Shown one piece after another: positions 8,548-15,314 of a DNA stretch of 48,833 nt. This stretch comes from JBBAFM01 sp041655415 (GTDB lineage: Bacteria > Bacillota > Clostridia > Peptostreptococcales > JAAYPU01). Numbering within the stretch: the first letter of the stretch is position 1; every line of letters begins with the position of its first letter. The notes beneath the pieces are model-generated. The model had not been told where the DNA came from. It was given only the letters and a program-made list of their open reading frames with translations, and did no database searches. The stretch lies in assembly GCA_964429195.1 (NCBI GenBank), contig CAYSBC010000007.1, forward strand, positions 1-48,833, written 5' to 3'. Both the position numbers and the translations under genes were made by a program.

Positions 8548-8587
8548 ATCTCTCCTCCTTGCTGATGCTACAATCTATTTGAATCAT

Positions 8588-8616
8588 ATCATAAGAAAAA
8601 CTTTTTTTATAGTAAA
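8588..8616 (-). promoter_or_regulatory. Possible sigma-A promoter of the mog gene
   Basis: TTTACT (8616-8611), a 17-base spacer and TATGAT (8593-8588) lie upstream of mog on the minus strand. The -35 box abuts the tail of the terminator from the preceding gene, which supports the idea that mog starts a new transcription unit. The box match is modest. Confidence 0.4.
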
Positions 8617-8650
8617 AAATAGCCTAAGAAAAGAGGATTCTTTCCTTAAG
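8612..8650 (-). terminator. Intrinsic terminator of the CBS-domain membrane protein gene
   Basis: The minus-strand stem CTTAAGGAAAGA pairs with TCTTTTCTTAGG (one G-U pair, ATCC loop) and is followed by CTATTTTTTACT. It lies 19 bases past the stop codon of the upstream gene at 8669. Confidence 0.7.
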
Positions 8651-8668
8651 CTGTCGTTATATGTTTTT

Positions 8669-9952
8669 TTATTTTTGTTCTTCTTCATTTTTGTTTTCAT
8701 TTTGATTTTCTTGGATTATCTCTACGAAAACTTCTATGACATGTCGAGCATCCGTATTTTTTACTGTTATTTTGAGGTTTTCAACTTCGAGTGTTTCTCC
8801 CATTTCAGGTATTCTTCCGAATTGTTCTACTATCCAACCACCTACAGTAAAAGCATCAATATCTTCGGTGTCCCCTGATAGTTCAAATAAATCAAAAAAA
8901 TCTTCTATGTCCGCTTCACCTGAGATAATATATTGGGAATCACTTATTTTATTATAGTATTCTTCTATCTCATCATGTTCATCCCATATTTCCCCTACTA
9001 GCTCTTCCAAAATATCCTCCATAGTAACAATCCCCATGGTACCACCATACTCGTCCACCACAACAGATAAATGAGATTTTGAATATTGAAGCCTACGTAA
9101 AAGCTCTGAAATTTTCATTTGAGGAGCAACGATGTCTACTGGTTTAATAATGGTTTGAATATTTTCGTTGAGATGATAAAGCATCGTATAAAAGTCTTTT
9201 TCATTAATAACTCCTATAATGTTATCAATAGTATCTTGGTAAACAGGCAGTCTTGAGAAGCCGTGAGTAATAAATTTTTCTTTGATTTCTTTAATGGATG
9301 CATTTTCATTAATAGCTATAACCTTAACCCTTGGTGTAAGAATTTCCTGTACATCTAAATCGGTGAATTCAATAGCTGAACGGATCAATTCACTTTCGTG
9401 AGAATCTATACCGCCTTCATTTTCTGCTTCATCCACAAAGGTAATCAGTTCACCCTGGGTAATGGTTTGCTTATCCTCAAATTTAAAAACGATAAAAAGT
9501 AATCTTTTCCATAAAATAAAGAATAAGTTTAAAGGCATCAGTAGAAAGATAAAGAATTTTAAAAAGGGTGTAGCAAACATTGCAAATTTTTCAGGTGTTT
9601 CCTTTGCAAGGCTTTTAGGTGATATCTCACTAAAAACAAGAATGAGAAGAGTCGTCACAATTGTAGAAATTGTCACGCCTGGATTACCATAATATCTCGT
9701 AAAAATAAGCGTAGCAACAGAGGCAGCACCAATATTTACTATATTATTGCCTATCAATAGTGTTGAAATAACTCTATCAAGATCTTCCACTAAAGCTAAA
9801 GTCTGTGTTGCTTTTTTGTTTCCTGAGGCCGAGAGATGTTTCATCCTTATCCGATTCATGCTCAAAAAAGCAGTTTCCGTTGCAGAAAAATAGCTTGAAA
9901 AAAGTAATAAAATAATAAAAATAATAATTAACGTACTACTGTCACTCTCCAT
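8669..9952 (-). CDS. CNNM/CorC-HlyC family membrane protein (DUF21, CBS pair, transporter-associated domain)
   Basis: The protein has 427 residues. The first ~130 form a DUF21 membrane region with about four hydrophobic segments, followed by two CBS repeats (about 200-320) and a C-terminal CorC_HlyC FAD-binding-like domain (about 335-415). It ends in a very acidic Asn/Glu tail. The family is linked to Mg2+/Co2+ export or tolerance; the old name hemolysin is misleading. ATG 9952 with GGAG upstream is preferred over an in-frame TTG at 9955. It is a single-gene unit with its own terminator. Confidence 0.88.
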   Translation of the reverse strand: MESDSSTLIIIFIILLLFSSYFSATETAFLSMNRIRMKHLSASGNKKATQTLALVEDLDRVISTLLIGNNIVNIGAASVATLIFTRYYGNPGVTISTIVTTLLILVFSEISPKSLAKETPEKFAMFATPFLKFFIFLLMPLNLFFILWKRLLFIVFKFEDKQTITQGELITFVDEAENEGGIDSHESELIRSAIEFTDLDVQEILTPRVKVIAINENASIKEIKEKFITHGFSRLPVYQDTIDNIIGVINEKDFYTMLYHLNENIQTIIKPVDIVAPQMKISELLRRLQYSKSHLSVVVDEYGGTMGIVTMEDILEELVGEIWDEHDEIEEYYNKISDSQYIISGEADIEDFFDLFELSGDTEDIDAFTVGGWIVEQFGRIPEMGETLEVENLKITVKNTDARHVIEVFVEIIQENQNENKNEEEQK

Positions 9953-10014
9953 CAAATAACTCTCCTATTTTTTCGAAATTATATCATCATTTTCTAACAT
10001 GGTCAAATGCCAAC

Positions 10015-10422
10015 TTATTTTTCAGGCATTACTATAGCTTCACCTATAATAACATCGATATCATTCTGATTATAGCATCTGGTCTTAAGCGTTAATCTGT
10101 TTTTTTCAATATCCATTTCAACAACCTCAACCTCGGCTGTGATGGTATCATCTAGCCATACAGGCTTTGTAAACTTTAAAGTTTGAGAAAGGTAAATAGA
10201 GCCATTCCCGGGTAGCTTGCTTCCGATAACGGTAGAAATTAATCCTGATACCAGCATACCATAGGCAATACGACCTTTAAACATAGTATTTTGTGCATAT
10301 TCCTCATTTAAATGGACAGGGTTACTGTCACCTAGGATTTCAGCAAACTTTTCATTGTCCTCTGACGTAATTTTTTTTGTAAGGGTTTGTTTATCACCTA
10401 TTTTAATTTCGGTTATTTTCAT
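10015..10422 (-). CDS. MaoC-like (R)-specific enoyl-CoA hydratase
   Basis: This 135-residue hot-dog-fold protein carries the MaoC/PhaJ catalytic pair Asp32 and His37 in GDSNPVHLN. Members hydrate trans-2-enoyl-CoA to (R)-3-hydroxyacyl-CoA; some act as thioesterases or dehydratases in related pathways. The start has GAGGAGA upstream, and hbd ends 21 bases before it, so the two genes form an operon. The (R)-hydratase next to an (S)-type dehydrogenase is stereochemically mismatched for simple beta-oxidation, so the physiological partner is unclear. Confidence 0.85.
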   Translation of the reverse strand: MKITEIKIGDKQTLTKKITSEDNEKFAEILGDSNPVHLNEEYAQNTMFKGRIAYGMLVSGLISTVIGSKLPGNGSIYLSQTLKFTKPVWLDDTITAEVEVVEMDIEKNRLTLKTRCYNQNDIDVIIGEAIVMPEK

Positions 10423-10443
10423 CTTTTATCTCCTCATTTAAAA

Positions 10444-11286
10444 TTAATATTTAAAAAAACCTTCTCCAGTTTTTCTTCCTAATTGATTTGCAGCCACCAT
10501 ACGTTTCAATAAAGGACTTGGTCTGTATTTATCTTCCCCAATTTCCTTATGCAAAACCTCCATTACATGTAGGCATACATCCAGACCGATGAAATCTCCA
10601 AGGGCAAGAGGTCCTATTTGATGTGTAGCCGCCAGTTTCAATGTTTTGTCAATATCTTCTGCTGAAGCGACACTCTCTGATAAAAGATAGGTAGCTTCAT
10701 TGATCATAGGTATCATGATTCGATTAAATACAAAACCCGGAGAATCCTTTACTGTTACACTTTCTTTGCCTAAGGATTGGACAATCGCCTTCATCGTTGC
10801 TAATGTCTTTTCAGATGTCTTCATACCGATAACGATTTCGATTAAAGGCATCATAGGAGGCGGATTAAAAAAGTGCATCCCTATGACATTTTCAGGTCTT
10901 TTTGTTGCAGCAGCAATGGATGAAATAACAATGCTTGATGTATTTGTAGCCAATATTGTATCTGGCTGACATATGCGATCAAGCTTTTTAAAAATATCTT
11001 TTTTGATATCACTATTTTCTATAACTGTTTCAACAACCAAATCAACATCTTTAGCATCGGCAAGTTCAATAGTTCCCTTTAAGCGTGCTCTTATCTCTTC
11101 ATATTGATCGGCTGAGATATCTCCTTTTTGAAGCATTTTTTGAATATTGCTTTCAATATTACTTATTCCTTTGTCAACTTTAGGTGTATCGATATCATAT
11201 AGAATAACTTGATACCCTGACTGAAGAAAGGTTTGCGCTATTCCAAAACCCATTGTACCTGCTCCAACTACCATAACCTTTTCCAT
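10444..11286 (-). CDS. hbd: 3-hydroxybutyryl-CoA dehydrogenase
   Basis: The enzyme reduces acetoacetyl-CoA to 3-hydroxybutyryl-CoA (or the reverse) in clostridial butyrate/crotonate metabolism. The 280-residue protein starts MEKVMVVGAGTMGFGIAQ, with the NAD-binding GAGTMG loop near residues 8-13. It contains the catalytic Ser in NTSSI, His in GMHFFNPP, the E of PLIEIV and Asn in FVFNRIM. ATG 11286 is chosen because AAGGAG precedes it and it fits the family. The longer frame to 11361 runs through a plausible promoter. The other usual butyrate genes (crotonase, thiolase, bcd) are not in the window. Confidence 0.93.
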   Translation of the reverse strand: MEKVMVVGAGTMGFGIAQTFLQSGYQVILYDIDTPKVDKGISNIESNIQKMLQKGDISADQYEEIRARLKGTIELADAKDVDLVVETVIENSDIKKDIFKKLDRICQPDTILATNTSSIVISSIAAATKRPENVIGMHFFNPPPMMPLIEIVIGMKTSEKTLATMKAIVQSLGKESVTVKDSPGFVFNRIMIPMINEATYLLSESVASAEDIDKTLKLAATHQIGPLALGDFIGLDVCLHVMEVLHKEIGEDKYRPSPLLKRMVAANQLGRKTGEGFFKY

Positions 11287-11311
11287 AGTTTGTCTCCTTA
11301 TCCTATCTTTA

Positions 11312-11339
11312 ATTTTAACAGAAACAAAAAAATAATCAA
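11312..11339 (-). promoter_or_regulatory. Possible sigma-A promoter of hbd
   Basis: TTGATT (11339-11334), a 16-base spacer and TAAAAT (11317-11312) lie on the minus strand, 26 bases before the chosen hbd start. The match is moderate. It supports the shorter hbd reading frame. Confidence 0.4.
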
Positions 11340-11438
11340 TTCCCCATATTTTTATATTCATTCTTACAGAGGGTTTTTTCCTAAAATTAACTTCAATTTC
11401 CTTAATATTCTTTATATTATTATAAAATTCCTCCCTTG

Positions 11439-11474
11439 TGTTGTATTAACAGGGTGTAAATGTTATACTTAACA
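11439..11474 (+). promoter_or_regulatory. Promoter with twin palindromic operators for the XRE regulator
   Basis: The promoter is TTGTAT (11441-11446), a 17-base spacer and TATACT (11464-11469). A perfect palindrome TGTTATACTTAACA (11461-11474) covers the -10 box. A near copy, TGTTGTATTAACA (11439-11451), covers the -35 box. Their centres are about 22 bases apart, two helical turns. This layout is typical of a repressor-operator pair controlling its own gene. The operator role is inferred. Confidence 0.6.
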
Positions 11475-11501
11475 CAAAGATAATATAAAAGGAGTAGAAA
11501 A

Positions 11502-12260
11502 ATGAATTACGCTAATATCCTAGACCAAATGATCTCTGACAGCGGGCTTTCACTCAGAAATATTACAAAACGATGCAAAGAGCTTGATTGCAACATAACA
11601 CCTTCTTATATTAGTCAATTAAAAAATGGTAAATTATCCCCTCCATCTGAGGATGTATCCACAAAATTATCGATTGTATGCGGAGAAAAAAATCCTACCA
11701 AGCTGGTGTTTCAAGGCTACTTAGAAAAGGCGCCTGAAATGGTCAGGAAATATATTTTCACATCTTCTTTTCTTTTGAAAGACATTTTAGAAAACATGTT
11801 ACAAGATTCATCCGATTTTACCGATAAATATGGAGGTTTCCTCAATAACTTGGATATTATTTCTACTTTAGATTTATCAGCAAAATATTTAGAAAGCATC
11901 AAAGAAAATAACTTCAATAAATTTATGGACGAATTGGATAGCCTTTCCGGCAATATCAGAAAGGAATCCACTCAAGGAGACAGCTCTTTTTTCTTCATCC
12001 GTGACACAGCCATGGAACCTATTATTTCTATCAATGCACATATAAAAATTGTACCAACAAACAGAAATTTACTTAAGAACAGGGATATTGTTGCTTTTCA
12101 TCTCGAAAACAGTAAAATGCCCTTGGTTCGTCGTTATTATAAGGAAAATGGTGTCATCCTACTCATTCCTGAAAATAAAGATTCTGAGATCTACGTTTGT
12201 AAAAGCGATGATGAATTTTATTATTTAGGGAAAGTCATATCCTTCAAAATGAATTTCTAG
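11502..12260 (+). CDS. XRE-type regulator with a degenerate LexA/S24-like C-terminal domain
   Basis: The 252-residue protein has an N-terminal helix-turn-helix (about 1-60, including NITPSYISQLKNGKLSPPSE), a helical middle and a C-terminal domain from about residue 160 that resembles LexA/S24 repressors. The motif DTAMEPII has Ala170 where LexA-type proteins carry the catalytic Ser (DSM), and VRR at 209-211 has Arg where the general-base Lys is expected. Self-cleavage therefore looks impossible. It is one of only two plus-strand genes here and has a strong AAAGGAG site and its own promoter with twin operators. The target genes are unknown; autoregulation is likely. Confidence 0.8.
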   Translation: MNYANILDQMISDSGLSLRNITKRCKELDCNITPSYISQLKNGKLSPPSEDVSTKLSIVCGEKNPTKLVFQGYLEKAPEMVRKYIFTSSFLLKDILENMLQDSSDFTDKYGGFLNNLDIISTLDLSAKYLESIKENNFNKFMDELDSLSGNIRKESTQGDSSFFFIRDTAMEPIISINAHIKIVPTNRNLLKNRDIVAFHLENSKMPLVRRYYKENGVILLIPENKDSEIYVCKSDDEFYYLGKVISFKMNF

Positions 12261-12324
12261 TGAAGGGGTGGTCTACGGGTACAGGGGTGGAGCGATTGAT
12301 GCTTTAAGCTTTTAGCTAAAAAAT

Positions 12325-12452
12325 GAGCAAATTTTCAACTAGTGTGTTGATACTTTGGTGTAAAATGTAATTTAAAAGCTAAATCTGTTCAAAATTTCAG
12401 GTAGTGTGTGGTTTTCTAAAAATAAACCACACACTACCTGAAATTTTGCTCA
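12325..12452. repeat. Perfect 25-bp inverted repeat plus a third diverged copy
   Basis: Arm 12390-12414 (+) is perfectly complementary to 12424-12448, with a 9-base loop. The unit begins CAAAATTTCAGGTAGTGTG. A diverged third copy lies in direct orientation at 12325-12349 (GAGCAAATTTTCAACTAGTG), matching the minus-strand reading of the second arm, including its GAGC lead. Neither strand has a proper T-run directly after the stem, so it is not a standard terminator. No coding frame is supported. Confidence 0.85.
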
Positions 12453-12479
12453 CCAAATTCCGAATTACTTAAAAGGTAA

Positions 12480-12509
12480 GCTAAGGTGGGATATTTGTCC
12501 CACCTTAGC
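12480..12509 (-). terminator. Stem-loop terminator downstream of obg
   Basis: A 12-bp stem GCTAAGGTGGGA / TCCCACCTTAGC with a 6-base loop starts two bases past the obg stop. On the minus strand it is followed by TTACCTTTTAAG, a weak T-rich tail. It is probably the end of the rplU-rpmA-obg transcript. Confidence 0.6.
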
Positions 12510-12511
12510 CT

Positions 12512-13786
12512 TCACTCATAATAATCAAATTCATAGTTTTTAATCTTAACGGTATCCCCTTCTTTGATTCCAAGTTCCTTGAGCTTATCATAGGCCCCTC
12601 TTTTCTTTAAATAGTTATCCAGATAGCGAAGAGACTCAAGATCATTAAAGTTCGTGGAGTTAAATATTTTTTCGAGCTGCTTGCCGCTAAGCACATAGAT
12701 ACCGTCTTCTCGGTTTGCGAAGATTTCTCTGTAACTCTGGTCATTTCCATGTATTTCTTCATCGAAAAATAAATCCATAGGTTCAGGTTCTTCCTTTATC
12801 TTTGGAAGTTCATTGGCTATATAGTTTAACAATTCATCAATGCCTTGATGGGTTGCAGCAGAAATAGGGAAAACTTTATAACCCTTATTTTCAACATGTT
12901 CTTTAAATAATCTAAATATTTCAGGGTCAGCAACATCCATCTTATTAGCTGCTACAATTTGAGGCTTTTTGATTAGCTTATCGGAATATTTACTAAGTTC
13001 ATTGTTGATTTTATCAAAATCCTCGATAGGATCTCTGCCTTCACTGCCCGCTACATCGACTACATGAAGCAATATTTTATTGCGTTCAATATGCTTTAAG
13101 AAATCAAGTCCTAGTCCTAAGCCTTCATGAGCTCCCTCAATAAGTCCGGGTATGTCCGAAACAACAAAGCTAGTATCATGAATATAAACGACACCTAGGT
13201 TAGGTGTTAGCGTTGTAAAGGGGTAATTGCCTATTTTGGGTTTAGCACTGGTAATCACAGAAAGCAAGGTTGATTTTCCTACGTTAGGGAAACCCACTAA
13301 TCCTACATCACCTAGTAGTTTGAGTTCTAAGATAACATTTCTTTCTTGGGCAAAACCACCGGCTTCAGCAAAATTAGGGGCTTGGCGTGTTGATGATTTA
13401 AAATGAACATTTCCTTTTCCTCCTTTGCCCCCTCTAGCGGCAACAAAGCGTTGTCCATCTTCAATCATATCTGCCATAATCAAGCCTGTTTCCTCATCGA
13501 TAATCGTCGTTCCTACCGGTACTTTTATCACTAAGGGCTCTGAGTTTTTTCCAAATTGCTTTTTCTTTTTTCCGTCTTCTCCATCGGCTGCCTTATATTT
13601 TGTTTGGTAACGAAAATCCATCAAGGTACGCATGTTGTTATCGGCAACAAAGACGATATCACCGCCGTTACCTCCGTCTCCACCATCAGGTCCCCCATCG
13701 GGAACATACTTTTCTCTGCGGAAAGAAACACTGCCGTCGCCACCTTTACCGGATTTAATATTAATATTTGCTCTGTCGATAAACAT
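12512..13786 (-). CDS. obg: Obg family GTPase
   Basis: Obg is an essential ribosome-associated GTPase with roles in 50S maturation and, in Bacillus, sporulation and stress signalling. The 424-residue protein has the Gly-rich Obg fold at the N-terminus (GKGGDGSVSFRREKY and following), the G domain with GFPNVGKST (about 165), DIPGL and NKMD, and the C-terminal OCT domain ending near YEFDYYE. The start at 13786 gives MFIDRANINIK, the conserved N-terminus, with GGGAG upstream; the frame open to 13816 is an artefact. It follows rpmA as in many Firmicutes. Confidence 0.96.
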   Translation of the reverse strand: MFIDRANINIKSGKGGDGSVSFRREKYVPDGGPDGGDGGNGGDIVFVADNNMRTLMDFRYQTKYKAADGEDGKKKKQFGKNSEPLVIKVPVGTTIIDEETGLIMADMIEDGQRFVAARGGKGGKGNVHFKSSTRQAPNFAEAGGFAQERNVILELKLLGDVGLVGFPNVGKSTLLSVITSAKPKIGNYPFTTLTPNLGVVYIHDTSFVVSDIPGLIEGAHEGLGLGLDFLKHIERNKILLHVVDVAGSEGRDPIEDFDKINNELSKYSDKLIKKPQIVAANKMDVADPEIFRLFKEHVENKGYKVFPISAATHQGIDELLNYIANELPKIKEEPEPMDLFFDEEIHGNDQSYREIFANREDGIYVLSGKQLEKIFNSTNFNDLESLRYLDNYLKKRGAYDKLKELGIKEGDTVKIKNYEFDYYE

Positions 13787-13870
13787 TTGATCAACTCCCA
13801 ATATCCTAATCTTCATTCTGTTGATATCAAAAAATTATCCCCCTTTTTTATGCAAGGGGGATTTTGTAAA

Positions 13871-14131
13871 CTAAGCTTCTCTAGCGTATATACTTACTTG
13901 TTTTCTAGTCTTATCTTTTCTTTCAAATTTTACAACACCGTCTATCTTAGCGAAAAGTGTATCATCGCCACCTTTTCCTACATTGTTGCCTGGGTGAAGT
14001 TTTGTGCCTCTTTGTCGAACTAGGATGCTACCAGCGCTTACGTATTGACCGTCAGCTCTTTTAACACCCAATCGTTTGGACTCACTATCTCTACCGTTCT
14101 TGGAGCTACCTACTCCTTTTTTACTAGCCAT
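13871..14131 (-). CDS. rpmA: Ribosomal protein L27 (bL27), no N-terminal extension
   Basis: The protein has 86 residues and starts MASKKGVGSSKNGRDS. Most Firmicutes encode L27 with a short extension ending QFF before ASKKG, which the cysteine protease Prp removes. Here the coding region begins at Met followed by the normally processed ASKKG end. AAGGAGG lies nine bases before this ATG; the GTG at 14140 would add only MDF and lies directly on that site. The prp gene that normally sits between rplU and rpmA is absent: only 44 bases separate them. Confidence 0.96.
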   Translation of the reverse strand: MASKKGVGSSKNGRDSESKRLGVKRADGQYVSAGSILVRQRGTKLHPGNNVGKGGDDTLFAKIDGVVKFERKDKTRKQVSIYAREA

Positions 14132-14175
14132 GAAATCCACCTCCTTTATATTCTGATCTAAGTATAATTTTTATA

Positions 14176-14487
14176 CTAACATTCAATTTTTTCTATTTTT
14201 ACTTTGCTATACGGCTGTCTATGTCCACGTTTTTTTCTAAAATCTTTCTTAGCCTTATATTTGAAAATTATAACTTTATCGCCTTTTCCATTTTCAGTAA
14301 TATTGCCGGAGACCTTAGCATTTTCAATAACCGGTGTTCCGACTTTTACGTCAGTACCGTCTGAATAAACTAAAACCTTATCAAACACTACAGCATCGCC
14401 TTCAGCTAAACCTAGCTTTTCAACGGAGATAACATCTCCTTCGGATACTTTATATTGTTTTCCACCAGTTTCTATAATTGCATACAT
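14176..14487 (-). CDS. rplU: Ribosomal protein L21 (bL21)
   Basis: This is large-subunit protein L21, 103 residues, the standard length. It starts MYAIIETGGKQYKVSEGD, with GAGGAGG at proper spacing before ATG 14487. The C-terminal KKRGHRQPYSKVKI segment binds 23S rRNA. It is first of rplU-rpmA-obg and is preceded by a structured leader and a consensus-like promoter lying in the end of the upstream gene. Confidence 0.97.
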   Translation of the reverse strand: MYAIIETGGKQYKVSEGDVISVEKLGLAEGDAVVFDKVLVYSDGTDVKVGTPVIENAKVSGNITENGKGDKVIIFKYKAKKDFRKKRGHRQPYSKVKIEKIEC

Positions 14488-14513
14488 TGATCGCACCTCC
14501 TCTTACCAATCTC

Positions 14514-14570
14514 GCCGAAAACAGGTAACATCTCTTTAAGTATGTATTTTCAATACCTTTCCCGTGCGGC
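14514..14570 (-). promoter_or_regulatory. Ribosomal protein L21 leader-type RNA structure
   Basis: On the minus strand GCCGCACGGGAAAGGTA (14570 downward) pairs through GCCG / CGGC and AGGTA / TACCT with TACCTGTTTTCGGC ending at 14514. A small GTATT / AATAC hairpin lies inside. The position, just ahead of the rplU ribosome binding site, and the general sequence recall the L21 leader family of Firmicutes, thought to let L21 control its own operon. The family assignment is from memory. Confidence 0.6.
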
Positions 14571-14582
14571 TTACAGATAATT

Positions 14583-14611
14583 ATGTTATCATAATCTCTA
14601 AATTATGTCAA
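14583..14611 (-). promoter_or_regulatory. Sigma-A-like promoter of rplU-rpmA-obg
   Basis: A perfect TTGACA (14611-14606), a 17-base spacer and TAACAT (14588-14583) lie on the minus strand. The -35 box falls within the last codons of the preceding gene, so ribosomal genes can be transcribed independently of spoIVF. Confidence 0.6.
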
Positions 14612-15314
14612 TAAGCCGAACCCTTTTTTCTTCCTTTATTCCATACATTTCTTTTCGCATAATAGAGAGTCTATCCCTATCTATATTGAGGCTGCATTTA
14701 TCTGAGATATTTTCCATCAAAGCCATGGGATTCAAGTTGCCGTTGCTGCCTGTTTTTAATAAAACACTGAGTAAAAAGTAGTTTTCCTCATCGGTATGAT
14801 CGAGTACATCTATTTGATAAATCAAGGGCTTGATATCTAAAACCTTTTCTTTTTTTGTCTTGGGGCTGATCTTTATCATTTGAATTTCATCTAAAGACAA
14901 ATAGCTTGCAATCTTTTCTCTTAATTCATCTGCTGTCAATGAATCGTTGTAAAAAGAAATAAGATACCCGGAAACTTCAACGATGGATGCTATAGATTTC
15001 ATGGGCTCTGTTACTTTTTTAATTTCAGTTAGCTCTATTCCTCGTGGCAATTGATGCTTCATGGCCGAAGCGATTGCATCCGGCAATAGATCTACCTGCA
15101 ATTCAACCTCCAGGTATTCTCCTATGCTTTCGATTCCTAAGGATAAGGGATGAGCTGTGCTGATTTTAGGGTGAGGTGAAAAGCCTTGAGAGTAAGCTAA
15201 ATCAATTTTGGCCCTTTTAAAAGCCCGGAGAAGCACATTCATAAGATCTAAATGAGAAATGTACTTCATGTTATCGGTTTTAGTATATTTTATAAGATAT
15301 CTATTCATGGGCAT
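14598..15314 (-). CDS. DUF2344 radical-SAM-linked protein (TIGR03936 type)
   Basis: This 238-residue protein belongs to the family always found next to, or fused with, the B12-binding radical SAM protein encoded just upstream. N-terminal landmarks are SHLDLMNVLLRAFKRA and YSQGFSPHPK (about residues 20-50). No biochemical function is established; proximity to ribosomal genes suggests an RNA or ribosome modification role, which is inference. Its start overlaps the end of the upstream gene by 14 bases. A second Met codon at 15308 is possible. Confidence 0.88.
   Translation of the reverse strand: MPMNRYLIKYTKTDNMKYISHLDLMNVLLRAFKRAKIDLAYSQGFSPHPKISTAHPLSLGIESIGEYLEVELQVDLLPDAIASAMKHQLPRGIELTEIKKVTEPMKSIASIVEVSGYLISFYNDSLTADELREKIASYLSLDEIQMIKISPKTKKEKVLDIKPLIYQIDVLDHTDEENYFLLSVLLKTGSNGNLNPMALMENISDKCSLNIDRDRLSIMRKEMYGIKEEKRVRLIDII

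Noticed and set aside
8669..9952. Hemolysin C annotation for the CBS-domain membrane protein
   Set aside because: DUF21, CBS and CorC domains indicate an ion-transport-related protein.
12390..12448. Reading the 25-bp hairpin as the terminator of the plus-strand regulator gene
   Set aside because: The stem is too long, is 130 bases from the stop codon and has no T-run on the plus strand.
14131..14176. A hidden prp gene between rplU and rpmA
   Set aside because: Only 44 bases separate the two genes, too short for the roughly 110-residue protease.
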